This document shows, piece by piece, positions 46,892 to 57,187 of a stretch of 64,000 bases of DNA. The notes beneath the pieces were generated by a model. The model searched no databases. It was not told the DNA's origin and saw nothing but the letters and a program-made list of their open reading frames with translations. Position numbers and translations under genes: made by a program. Numbering within the stretch: position 1 is the stretch's first letter; each line of letters begins with the position of its first letter. Source of the DNA: Methylomonas sp. 11b (GTDB taxonomy: Bacteria; Pseudomonadota; Gammaproteobacteria; Methylococcales; Methylomonadaceae); assembly GCF_000515215.1 (NCBI RefSeq), contig NZ_KI911557.1, positions 2,005,586 to 2,069,585 on the forward strand, read 5' to 3'.

Positions 46892-47340
46892 AAAGCCTCC
46901 GACGCCGAACGTGACGCCGCTGAAGCCAGCAAATCCCGCTCCAATCCAGCCACGCCGTCGCTTATAGCCTGACGCACAAACTCAAGCAGATCTTGGCTTT
47001 CAGCCTCCGCTTCAATATCCACCACCCACTCCACCACGCTACCGCCATCAACCGTCTCCCCAACCGCCACAGTTCCCAAATAATGACTCACCGCAAACGG
47101 CGATTCGATGCGGTTGTATTGAAATCGCCGGCAATCATGATCGATTAGCTCAATCCTGTCAGTCATTTCCCCGCCCGCTGCCAAAATCAAAATTCGTGTG
47201 GCCCCGACGCCATTTCCTATCACACGACAAGCGGCAATCACTGGAAACCATCGTTCCAGACCGCCGATACCGGCTATCGCCGCCCATACTGTTTCCGCCG
47301 ATATAGACATGGTTCTGCTGACTGTCACTTTTTTAAGCAT
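46888..47340 (-). CDS. SRPBCC-family protein, MxaD-like
   Basis: The 150-residue protein shows the SRPBCC (START-like) pattern: VSRTMSISAETVWAAIAGIGGLERWFP at the start, a middle beta-rich part (GGEMTDRIELIDHDCRRFQY) and a long C-terminal helix (AISDGVAGLERDLL). MxaD, a periplasmic helper of methanol dehydrogenase electron transfer in methylotrophs, belongs to this fold. No signal peptide is evident here, so the MxaD link rests on fold and context only. It is divergent from a MoxY-like sensor kinase across a 194-bp spacer containing a palindrome. Confidence 0.7.
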   Translation of the reverse strand: MLKKVTVSRTMSISAETVWAAIAGIGGLERWFPVIAACRVIGNGVGATRILILAAGGEMTDRIELIDHDCRRFQYNRIESPFAVSHYLGTVAVGETVDGGSVVEWVVDIEAEAESQDLLEFVRQAISDGVAGLERDLLASAASRSASEAL

Positions 47341-47409
47341 CTTTGATCTCCCAATTAAGCTGATTTAGAAAATCTCAGCTTAAGCAAGCAGCCGCCAGCG
47401 GTAAGCCGA

Positions 47410-47436
47410 AATTTGCCCGAATAACTCGGGCAAATT
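47410..47436. promoter_or_regulatory. Perfect 11+11 bp palindrome, candidate operator
   Basis: The arms AATTTGCCCGA and TCGGGCAAATT, exact complements, are separated by ATAAC, in the divergent spacer between the MxaD-like gene and the MoxY-like kinase. A further half-site-like AATTGCCCGGG overlaps the right arm (47433-47443). The size suits a dimeric regulator such as the LuxR-type response regulator encoded nearby, but binding is not shown. Confidence 0.6.
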
Positions 47437-47534
47437 GCCCGGGTCTTACCATCAAGCTATTCAGCATCAACTCAACTATCTAAAATGCCTGCCAAACTGC
47501 CGTCACCGGCTTTTCAGCGCGCGACGAACCGATC

Positions 47535-48887
47535 ATGAATCTAAAACTGTATTTGTTAACCCGCATTACGGCGGTAGCCTTACTGTGTTTATTGGCCACG
47601 CTGACGTATGTATTGCAGCGCAGCGCGCAACAATCGGCAGCGCAAGCGCAAAGCACCTTGGCCGCGCTAGGCAAACAACTGGAGTTTCAATTATTGAAAG
47701 TAAGTGCCGGGGAAAAACTGACCAATCCCTTCCCGGATTTTGATTTATGGAAACAGACCGGCAGCGAGCCGGGCATTTGCGCCAGTTATCTGGCCAATGA
47801 CGGCGAAACGATGCGTAACTACTGCAAAGGCATCGACCTATCCACTCATCACTATCCCAAGCATTTTGCGGAGCTATACCGACGACTTTTCGGGCCGGAA
47901 TTCGACTGGCAACGGCCGATAACCTACGACAGCCAGGTTTACGGGGTATTAACGGTTTCGGTTAGCGCCGAATTGTCGATAGCCCGCGCTTGGGATGATG
48001 CCCGGGATTTACTGGCATTGTCGGCAGCAACCATCACGACGGTTTGCCTGCTGGTTTATTTAGCCGTCAGCCGCGCCCTGCTCCCGGCTCAGGCTATTGT
48101 GGAAGGACTAAACCGGCTCAGCTCGGGCGATTTGGCGTTCCGGCTACCCAATTTCGACTTACTCGAATGGCGACAAACCGCGACAGCAATCAACCGACTC
48201 GCCGAAAACCAGCAACAACTCTTAGCGGAACGGCAAAAACTGGCAGTGATGTTGATGAACTTGCAAGAAGAGGAACGCCGCTATCTGGCGCGAGAACTTC
48301 ACGACGAATTAGGCCAATGTCTGACTGCAATCCACGCCGTTGCGGCCGGCATCTCCCAAACCGCCCAACAACGATGCCCGGAGCTAGTCACAGAAGCTGA
48401 ACAAATCTCCCGATTTACGCAAGCCATGCAAAACAGCTTGCGTGGCTTATTGACGCGCTTACGACCGACGGAATTGGAAGAATTAGGCCTGGACGCCAGC
48501 CTGCGTAGCCTGATAACTAGCTGGAACGGTCTAGGTAAAACGCACTACAGCCTGCACATCAACGGCGATTGCAGAATGCTGACGGAGCCGCTGGCGATCA
48601 GTCTGTTTCGCATCACCCAGGAAGCCGTCAGTAATATCGCCAAACATGCCTCTGCCAGCCAAGCCGTTATTACCCTAACAGTCGACGGCACTCAGGCATC
48701 GATTACCATACAAGACGACGGCAACGCCATCGCTTTGCCGTTTGCTGCACACCATGGCATAGGTTTGCTGGGCATGCGTGAACGCGTAGCCGCCTTAAAC
48801 GGCCAATTTTCTTTGCACCTGGCCAAGCCGCATGGCTTGATAATCCAAGCCCGCTTGCCAATCGAGCAGCCGGAGAGCGCCGAATGA
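47535..48887 (+). CDS. NarL-class sensor histidine kinase, MoxY/MxaY-like
   Basis: The 450-residue kinase has a first membrane helix (~10-27), a periplasmic domain of ~120 residues (SEPGICASYLANDGETMRNY, FDWQRPITYDSQVYGVLTVS), a second helix (~160-180), HAMP, and a HisKA_3 domain with the histidine in RYLARELHDELGQCLTAIH, then an ATPase domain ending GIGLLGMRERVAALNG. The sensor part resembles the LapD/MoxY-type periplasmic domain. MoxY (Paracoccus) and MxaY (Methylomicrobium buryatense) control methanol dehydrogenase genes, the latter in the lanthanide switch. The regulator gene overlaps it by 4 bp. Confidence 0.78.
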   Translation: MNLKLYLLTRITAVALLCLLATLTYVLQRSAQQSAAQAQSTLAALGKQLEFQLLKVSAGEKLTNPFPDFDLWKQTGSEPGICASYLANDGETMRNYCKGIDLSTHHYPKHFAELYRRLFGPEFDWQRPITYDSQVYGVLTVSVSAELSIARAWDDARDLLALSAATITTVCLLVYLAVSRALLPAQAIVEGLNRLSSGDLAFRLPNFDLLEWRQTATAINRLAENQQQLLAERQKLAVMLMNLQEEERRYLARELHDELGQCLTAIHAVAAGISQTAQQRCPELVTEAEQISRFTQAMQNSLRGLLTRLRPTELEELGLDASLRSLITSWNGLGKTHYSLHINGDCRMLTEPLAISLFRITQEAVSNIAKHASASQAVITLTVDGTQASITIQDDGNAIALPFAAHHGIGLLGMRERVAALNGQFSLHLAKPHGLIIQARLPIEQPESAE

Positions 48888-49591
48888 ATAAGCAAACCAC
48901 TATCAATATTTTGCTGGTAGACGATCACGCCATAGTCCGGGAAGGCTACCGTTCCTTAATCAGCAAACAAGCGGACCTGAAGGTCATTGCTGAAGCTGCG
49001 AACGGCGTCGACGCTTATCGCCTCTACAAGGAATGCCAACCCGACGTGGTGGTTACCGATTTAACCATGCCCGGCTTAAGCGGCCTGGAATTGATAGGAC
49101 GAATCAAACAGCGCGACAACAAAGCCAGGATACTGGTATTCAGCATGCATCAAAATCCCAGCTTTGCCCGCCAAGCCTGCCGCGCCGGCGCCTTGGGTTA
49201 TGTCACGAAAAGCAGTGCACCGGATCTGCTGTTGCAGGCGATACGGGACATCTACCTTCGCAGGCATACGCTCAGCACCGACATCGCCCAAGCGTTGGCG
49301 TTGGAAAAACTCGGCAATGAATCCACGGCGCTGAATAGTTTAACGGCCAGAGAATTCGAAATTCTGCGACTGCTGGTCGAAGCCAACAGCCAGGGCGCCA
49401 TTGCCAAAACCTTGAATATCAGCCCTAAAACCGTTGCCAACTGTCATTACCTGATCAAAAACAAGCTGGGGGTGAACAGCGACATCGAGTTAACCCGGTT
49501 AGCAATCAAACTCAATGTGCTTAGCTTGCTGGACTTGGCGGATCCGGCGCAAGCCACCCTCGCACCAGTGACCAACCCACTTATCAATTAA
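48884..49591 (+). CDS. LuxR/NarL-type response regulator (MoxX-like)
   Basis: The 235-residue protein has a receiver domain with D59 (DVVVTDLTMPGLSG) and the output-face K near GYVTKSSAPD, followed by a LuxR helix-turn-helix (LTAREFEILRLLVEANSQGA, then AKTLNISPKTVANCHYLIKNKLG). It is translationally coupled to the kinase gene (4-bp overlap), so the two should form a phosphorelay pair. If the kinase is a MoxY/MxaY homologue, this corresponds to MoxX in Paracoccus. Its likely target includes the palindrome-bearing divergent spacer upstream of the kinase. Confidence 0.88.
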   Translation: MNKQTTINILLVDDHAIVREGYRSLISKQADLKVIAEAANGVDAYRLYKECQPDVVVTDLTMPGLSGLELIGRIKQRDNKARILVFSMHQNPSFARQACRAGALGYVTKSSAPDLLLQAIRDIYLRRHTLSTDIAQALALEKLGNESTALNSLTAREFEILRLLVEANSQGAIAKTLNISPKTVANCHYLIKNKLGVNSDIELTRLAIKLNVLSLLDLADPAQATLAPVTNPLIN

Positions 49592-50004
49592 TTGATCGCA
49601 TATTGTTCGCGTGCCTCCAGCGCTTCCGCCAACGCCAAATGGCCCGCCGCGTCAAACAATATGCGCTGCTCGGTGAAAAACTCGGCAGCGGCGTCGATGG
49701 CGTCCATGATCACCGCGACCACAAAGCGCTCAGCGTGAGTGGATGCCACCATTTTCTCCGGTACGGCACATTCTATCCGCAACGTCTGCGAGGCTTTATC
49801 AAACGAATGCAAACGCAAACCTTCGAAATCGGCTTTTTCCTGGCGGCTGGGTAATAAAAATATCAAATCCAGAATCGGCGCCCGTTTTTGAATCGGCTCC
49901 TCGCGGAACCTTGCCAAATCGACGGCGGTTTTGATAATGGCTTTGGCGATGACACTCTCGTCAAGCGCGCGGTCCGGCATCATGGATGCAATGTGTATAG
50001 TCAT
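49588..50004 (-). CDS. Hypothetical protein, 138 residues
   Basis: The product is not recognised. It is soluble, with no signal peptide or membrane helix, and appears mixed alpha/beta: a helical N-terminal part (DESVIAKAIIKTAVDLARF), a strand-like centre (ILDLIFLLPSRQEKADFEGLRLHS; TLRIECAVPEKM) and a long C-terminal helical part (FVVAVIMDAIDAAAEFF, ALAEALEAREQYA). GAGAGG lies upstream of the ATG. Its stop overlaps the end of the convergent response regulator by 4 bp. A real gene is likely from its codon use and ribosome site. Confidence 0.65.
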   Translation of the reverse strand: MTIHIASMMPDRALDESVIAKAIIKTAVDLARFREEPIQKRAPILDLIFLLPSRQEKADFEGLRLHSFDKASQTLRIECAVPEKMVASTHAERFVVAVIMDAIDAAAEFFTEQRILFDAAGHLALAEALEAREQYAIN

Positions 50005-50268
50005 ATCAACCTCTCTAAGTAACCCGTTTTTAGTCTACTCAGCAAATACCATTCCAATATCCAGCTTTACAGTTAAGAAGCTCAAGTCAGGCCGACAATC
50101 AACGGTTAATGACAAATCAAGGGCAATGCGTTACTAAAAATTGAGTTGGCGGCATTAAGAGTTGGAACGGGTATTTGTTGTAAAGCCCACATAATCAGCA
50201 TACCCAACAACGATAGACGCGACAATGGACTAAACGCAAAAGCCGGACCACTCATTGATGCGAAAAAC

Positions 50269-50958
50269 TCAATCTATTGGCAGCGCTAACAGCCGCAAAT
50301 TGTAATAACATGCCGGCGTGACTAGCGCCGCGCGACTAGCATCATCAACGTCTAATTCGTGAACCAGCCAAGTGTTTGCCGAACCGTATTCTGGCGGAAT
50401 GGCTAGCAACTGCCCGCCCTTTTCCAATTGAAATTCGCATTGTTCTATTCCCAAAGCAATTCCCCTACCCACCGCTTTGACGAAAGCCTCTTTTTTGGTC
50501 CATAGTCGGTAAAACACCTCCAACCGAGCATCCACCGACAATTGGCACCAATCCTGATATTCTTGATGGGAAAAACAACGCTCCGCCAGCCTATCGAGAC
50601 GCTGCCGCGGCCTACAGGTCTCGATATCGACACCAATATCGGCGAAATCTGCAACCGCTAATAATAAAGTATCGGCACTATGCGAAAGGTTAAAATGTAG
50701 CGCACCGCCAATCAAAGCAGGCTTGCCATAATGCCCTGTTTCGAACACCAGGGAAGATGGCTCTACATCAAGATAGCCAGCCAGAATTTGCCGCAAAAAA
50801 CCGCGCACCGCAAGGTAACGGTCCAGCAATAAGGCTGACTTGAATACCTCTGCTTTGCATCTCTCGTCATCTGTCAACAATCCGGTCAATTGTCGCAACG
50901 CCGTTGCCGGTACGCGCATATCCCCATGCCAAACATCGACAAAATACTGTTTCACCAT
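50269..50958 (-). CDS. Sfp-type 4'-phosphopantetheinyl transferase
   Basis: The 229-residue protein has the Sfp signature motifs: NLSHS (substrate/CoA pocket), GVDIE with the metal-binding Asp and Glu, and WTKKEAFVKAVGRG. It transfers phosphopantetheine from CoA to carrier proteins. At this length it is of the Sfp/Gsp class, which serves polyketide or peptide synthases or fatty-acid ACP, rather than AcpS (~125 residues). No carrier-protein cluster adjoins it, so its partner is unknown. It is divergent from ilvB. Confidence 0.92.
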   Translation of the reverse strand: MVKQYFVDVWHGDMRVPATALRQLTGLLTDDERCKAEVFKSALLLDRYLAVRGFLRQILAGYLDVEPSSLVFETGHYGKPALIGGALHFNLSHSADTLLLAVADFADIGVDIETCRPRQRLDRLAERCFSHQEYQDWCQLSVDARLEVFYRLWTKKEAFVKAVGRGIALGIEQCEFQLEKGGQLLAIPPEYGSANTWLVHELDVDDASRAALVTPACYYNLRLLALPID

Positions 50959-51021
50959 TTCTCTCTTACTGTATAAACCTATCTATTTACTAACAATCCC
51001 AAGCAAAACCCTTGGTTTTCC

Positions 51022-51050
51022 TTGACGAAAAGGGTCAAAAACAGTAGCTT
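51022..51050 (+). promoter_or_regulatory. Weak candidate promoter for the ilv operon
   Basis: A -35-like TTGACG at 51022-51027 and a poor -10-like TAGCTT at 51045-51050 with 17-bp spacing, about 60 bp before the ilvB start. The -35 is good and the -10 matches only three consensus bases. No leader peptide rich in Ile, Val or Leu codons was found, so attenuation is not supported. Confidence 0.3.
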
Positions 51051-51111
51051 ATCCAACCTTTTTTGTAAAATCTGCATTTCCCCGATCGATTAGTTTTTTG
51101 AGGACGTAAAA

Positions 51112-52847
51112 TTGGAACTCAGTGGCGGACATATACTTGTCCAATGTCTTAAAGATGAAGGTGTCGAATTTGTATTTGGCTATCCGGGTGGCTCTGTATT
51201 GCACATCTATGATGCCATTTTCCATCAAGACGAAGTGAAACATATCCTGGTCAGACACGAGCAAGCGGCGGCCCATGCAGCTGACGCCTATGCGCGCGCG
51301 ACCGGCAAACCCGGCGTGGTGCTGGTGACCTCGGGACCAGGAGCAACCAATGCCGTCACCGGCATTGCCACAGCCTATATGGATTCGATTCCGATGGTGA
51401 TCATCTCGGGACAAGTGCCGTCGCCGGTGATAGGCAGCGATGCGTTCCAGGAAGTCGATACGGTGGGTATTACCCGGCCCTGCGTTAAGCATAACTTCCT
51501 GGTCAAAGACGTCAACGACCTGGCCGAAACCATGAAAAAGGCCTTTTACGTGGCGACCACCGGTCGTCCTGGCCCAGTGTTGGTCGACGTACCCAAGGAC
51601 ATGACCGATCCGAACATCAAGGTGCCCTATAAGTATCCAAAAAAGATCAGCATGCGTTCTTATAACCCCGTGGTGACAGGTCATAAGGGCCAGATCAAGC
51701 GGGCGGTAGAAATGTTGCTGACCGCGCAAAGGCCGATGATTTATTCCGGCGGTGGCGTGATTCTCGGTGAAGCGCATAAAGAGCTGACCGAATTGACCCA
51801 ATTGCTGGGTTATCCGATCACAAATACCTTGATGGGCTTGGGTGGCTATCCAGCTACCGACAAACAATTTGTCGGCATGCTGGGCATGCATGGTACTTAC
51901 GAAGCCAATATGGCGATGCACGAGAGTGACGTCATTCTGGCGGTCGGCGCGCGGTTTGACGACCGAGTGACCGGTAAGTTGGCTGAGTTTTGTCCATACG
52001 CGAAGATTATCCATATCGACGTCGATCCGGCCTCCATATCCAAGACCGTTAAAGTGGACGTGCCGATTGTTGGCGATGTAAAACCGGTGTTGGAACAGAT
52101 GCTGGAGCTGATCAAAGACAGCAAAATCAAACCATCCAAATCGGCATTGGAATCCTGGTGGCAGCTGATTCAAAGCTGGCGCGATGTACATTGCCTGGAA
52201 TACGACCGCAACAGCAAGGTAATTAAACCGCAATATGTGGTGGAACAGCTGTATCAGGTCACTCATGGCGAAGCCTATGTGACATCAGACGTTGGTCAGC
52301 ACCAGATGTATGCAGCGCAGTATTATCACTTCGATAAACCTCGGCGCTGGATCAACTCCGGTGGCTTGGGCACGATGGGCTTTGGCTTGCCGGCTGCAAT
52401 TGGTGTGAAATTGGCGTTTCCGGAAGCCAATGTCGCCTGTATTACCGGCGAAGCCAGCATCCAGATGTGTATTCAGGAACTGTCCACGGCCTTGCAATAC
52501 CATGCGCCGGTGAAGATTATCAACCTGAATAACCGCTACATGGGTATGGTGCGGCAATGGCAGGAGTTTTCCTACGAGAGCCGTTATTCGCAATCGTATA
52601 TGGATACCATCCCCGACTTCGTCAAACTGGCAGAAGCCTACGGCCATGTCGGCATGCTGATCGAAAAACCCGAAGACGTGCGCGGCGCCCTGGAACATGC
52701 GTTCGCCTTGAAAGACAGAACGGTATTCCTGGATTTCATCACCGACCGTACCGAAAACGTTTACCCTATGATTGAAGCAGGCAAAGGCCATCACGACATG
52801 AAATTGCGCGTCGCACCCGGCACCCCGGTAGACAGGGAGTTGTCATA

Positions 52848-52848
<1 letters not shown>
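51112..52848 (+). CDS. ilvB: Acetolactate synthase large subunit
   Basis: The 578-residue ThDP enzyme has the catalytic Glu in [16 protein letters not shown], the FAD-binding middle domain, and a C-terminal ThDP domain. The metal-binding motif, GDGS in E. coli IlvI and GEGS in my recollection of Pseudomonas, reads GEAS here ([15 protein letters not shown]), with the usual [13 protein letters not shown] following. It catalyses the first shared step of valine, isoleucine and leucine synthesis. The start is a TTG at 51112 with GAGGA about seven bases upstream. It abuts ilvN with a one-base overlap. Confidence 0.95.
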
Positions 52849-54388
<1,540 letters not shown>

Positions 54389-54403
54389 GCTTATCGGCTA
54401 GGA

Positions 54404-54436
54404 TTAAAGCCCATCTATACGATGGGCTTTTTTTTT
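54404..54436 (+). terminator. Intrinsic terminator of the ilv operon
   Basis: The stem AAAGCCCATC/GATGGGCTTT with a short TATAC loop is followed by a run of about nine T residues, 18 bp past the ilvC stop. Confidence 0.92.
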
Positions 54437-54455
54437 GCCCGTAGGATTTTGCCAA

Positions 54456-55235
54456 ATGCCTGATCATTCTCGCTTCAACCAGCTTTATCTCGGCATCATA
54501 ATTGCGACCTTGGCACTACCCTGCTCCGCTGAATTCTTGCAGTGGAGCAACAGTGAGATTCAATATCTGCATGGCGGCAACTACCAGGAACCTTTCAACC
54601 CCAACGACGTCAGCCAGTCCATTACCACCGTCACCCACGCCCACGGCTGGGCTTACGGCCGCAACTTCTTCTTCATGGATACGCTGTTTACCGAATCCGG
54701 CCAAGCCGCGCAAACCAATCTCTACGGCGAAGCCTATAGTACTTTCAGTCTCGGCAAAATCACCGGCTTGGACCTGTCATACGGCATATTCAAGGATTTT
54801 GGCGTTACTGGCGGCATTAACCTGGGCGAAAATATGAACAGCCAACGCAGTGGTTTTCGGGCGTGGCTGTACGGCATTACCCTTGATTTCAATCTGCCAG
54901 GTTTTGACTATTTCAATGTGGACTTTTTGCGCCAACGCGTTACCGAAACAGCAGACATAGGCACATCCTGGCAAATCACGCCAGTGTGGAAACTGCCTTT
55001 CGAGATCGTCGGCACGAAGTGGAGTTTCGAAGGCTTTGCCGATTTCATCGGCCGCAACCACGGTACCTCTCGCCAAGCTTTGGCTCAACCGCAGCTAAGA
55101 CTCGATATTGGCGACTTATGGGGCAATCGTAGCCATCTGTATCTGGGCATCGAATATCAATACTGGCACAATAAATACGGCATTAAAGGCCTGCACGACA
55201 ACGTGCCGCAAGCCTTGCTTTTGTGGAAATTTTGA
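54456..55235 (+). CDS. Tsx-like outer-membrane channel protein
   Basis: The ATG at 54456 is preferred over an upstream TTG at 54435 that lies in the terminator T-run. It gives 259 residues with a signal peptide (MPDHSRFNQLYLGIIIATLALPCSA). The mature part has alternating aromatic/polar strands, the early EIQYLHGGNYQEPFNPNDVS and TVTHAHGWAYGRNFFFMDTL segments seen in nucleoside-channel (Tsx) superfamily proteins, and a terminal LLWKF. Nucleosides are the known substrate of Tsx itself; here the substrate is not known. Confidence 0.75.
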   Translation: MPDHSRFNQLYLGIIIATLALPCSAEFLQWSNSEIQYLHGGNYQEPFNPNDVSQSITTVTHAHGWAYGRNFFFMDTLFTESGQAAQTNLYGEAYSTFSLGKITGLDLSYGIFKDFGVTGGINLGENMNSQRSGFRAWLYGITLDFNLPGFDYFNVDFLRQRVTETADIGTSWQITPVWKLPFEIVGTKWSFEGFADFIGRNHGTSRQALAQPQLRLDIGDLWGNRSHLYLGIEYQYWHNKYGIKGLHDNVPQALLLWKF

Positions 55236-55319
55236 TGCCAATTGCCCGGTATTTAGTTAAGCAGCTGTCATATTCAGCATGTACAATGCCGCCAACTTTT
55301 CAACCTTTGTAGACACATT

Positions 55320-56060
55320 ATGATCAAGAAGCAACCGCTTACGCGTCATCGTGGCATTTACCTACTGCCCAATCTGTTCACCACAGGCGCCATGTTTGCC
55401 GGATTTTATGCGATCACGTCAGCGATTAACGGCCGCTTCGAAACAGCGGCAATTTCCATGTTCATCGCGATGGTGCTCGATGGACTGGACGGCCGAGTTG
55501 CCCGCCTGACTAACACCCAAAGCGAATTCGGCGTGCAATATGACAGCTTGTCCGACATGGTGTCGTTTGGCGCCGCTCCGGCTATTGTGATGTATCTTTG
55601 GACCCTATCCAGCATGGGCCAAGCGGGCCTGTTCGCCGCGTTTGTGCACATGGCCGGCGGCGCGTTGCGGCTGGCACGCTTTAATACGCAAGTCGAGGTG
55701 GCCGATAAACGCTACTTTCAAGGCCTACCAAGCCCAGCGGCGGCAGCTATTTTAGCCGGCGGCTTATGGTTCTGCGTGGAGAATGGTTACGACGTGGAAA
55801 ATATCAAATACTTGGTATTGCTGACTACCATCAGCACCGGCTTGCTGATGGTAAGCAATTTCCGCTACTCCAGCTTCAAGGAAATCGATTTTAAAAACAA
55901 AGTGCCATTCATCGTTGCCATCATCGCGATGCTGGTCATCAGCTTCATCTTGGCGCAACCGCAGCGGATGCTGTTTCTGTTATCGGTCGGCTATGCCGTA
56001 TCCGGCCCCATCGTCACCTTGGTTTTGCGCAAACGTAAGCTGCAAAGTCGTAAAAGTTAG
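55320..56060 (+). CDS. pssA: CDP-diacylglycerol-serine O-phosphatidyltransferase
   Basis: The 246-residue membrane protein starts HRGIYLLPNLFTTGAMFAGF and has the CDP-alcohol phosphotransferase motif (DGLDGRVARLT ... FGVQYDSLSDM), followed by several hydrophobic helices. It makes phosphatidylserine, the precursor of phosphatidylethanolamine. It is the type II (membrane) PssA. The CHAD gene starts 3 bp after its stop. Confidence 0.93.
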   Translation: MIKKQPLTRHRGIYLLPNLFTTGAMFAGFYAITSAINGRFETAAISMFIAMVLDGLDGRVARLTNTQSEFGVQYDSLSDMVSFGAAPAIVMYLWTLSSMGQAGLFAAFVHMAGGALRLARFNTQVEVADKRYFQGLPSPAAAAILAGGLWFCVENGYDVENIKYLVLLTTISTGLLMVSNFRYSSFKEIDFKNKVPFIVAIIAMLVISFILAQPQRMLFLLSVGYAVSGPIVTLVLRKRKLQSRKS

Positions 56061-56063
56061 CGG

Positions 56064-56915
56064 ATGCAAAATACTGGCGGCAAACTGTTGCTCGACGCCT
56101 TGGAAAGACACTGGCGCCAATATCGCAAACGGTTGAAAGCCTGCCGCCAAAGCGCCAACGAAGATAACGTCCACGAATTACGTGTCAGTACCCGGCGCTT
56201 ACTGGCGCTGATCGAATTGCTGCAAACCCTGGCACCGCAGACCACGCTGCTAAGAATTCGCAAATCCCTGAAAAAACAGCTCGACGGCTTCGACCAACTG
56301 CGCGACACTCAGGTGATGCTGTTCGAATCAGCCAAGTCCCTGCCTATCCTTCCCGAGCTAGAGCCGTTTTTAGCGCACATGCATCGCTGCGAACAGCGCT
56401 TATTGCTGGAAAACCAGTCGTTCATTGCCAGCTTGTACCAACCAAAACTGCGGCGCAAGCTGAAAAAAGCTGGCAAATACTTCAAAACTCAAACCGCCGA
56501 CATCGATCTTGAACTGGCCGTATCAAGCGCCATTGACGATATTTATGGCATGGTGATAAATCGCTATGAAGCACTGGACCCCGCCATTCCTGCCAGTATT
56601 CATCATCTACGCATCGCCGTTAAGAAATTGCGCTACACGCTTTTCGCAACGCAATCCATTGATTCCGCCGTGACTGAAACGGACTTAAGCCTGCTGAAAA
56701 GCCAGTTAAATCGCATGGGCGATATTCAAAACTCTGTGGTAATGTTGCAAACACTTGAGCTATTTTTTCAACATCAGATACCCACCGCAATAGAGCAGTA
56801 TTATCGACGGCAACAACAAGAGATGATCGACTCATTTATGACATGCTGTTCGGAGATTTTGACGTTTCGGCATGCGACCCAAAATGACAGAAACTGGGTT
56901 TTTGAATCCGCTTAG
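56064..56915 (+). CDS. CHAD domain protein
   Basis: The 283-residue helical protein has the conserved histidines and arginines of CHAD in two repeats: VHELRVSTRRLLALIELLQT near residue 37 and IHHLRIAVKKLRYTLFATQ near residue 180. CHAD domains bind inorganic polyphosphate through their positively charged faces and often localise to polyphosphate granules. There is no CYTH/triphosphatase domain, so this is a stand-alone CHAD protein. It starts 3 bp after pssA, so the two may be co-transcribed, though no functional link is known. Confidence 0.9.
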   Translation: MQNTGGKLLLDALERHWRQYRKRLKACRQSANEDNVHELRVSTRRLLALIELLQTLAPQTTLLRIRKSLKKQLDGFDQLRDTQVMLFESAKSLPILPELEPFLAHMHRCEQRLLLENQSFIASLYQPKLRRKLKKAGKYFKTQTADIDLELAVSSAIDDIYGMVINRYEALDPAIPASIHHLRIAVKKLRYTLFATQSIDSAVTETDLSLLKSQLNRMGDIQNSVVMLQTLELFFQHQIPTAIEQYYRRQQQEMIDSFMTCCSEILTFRHATQNDRNWVFESA

Positions 56916-57187
56916 AAACTAGCTATACTCATTGTCGATGTACTTATTGGCACCAATGGCAAGCTGATTTGCCAGAAATAAAGAATTTTCTAGTAAGCCA
57001 TTGAAAGACAATGTGGCTGGACAAATAGTGCGAGCCATTAAATCTACTATCAATTGGATTTATATTTTATCATTGCCTCAGGACAATCAGCGGCTGCCGA
57101 GAAAACTAACTCCGTCAAACTTAAACACTCAAAATCAACAAGAAAAAGTTCATAACGTGGCATTACGAAATATTAGAGGCGGTTTCA

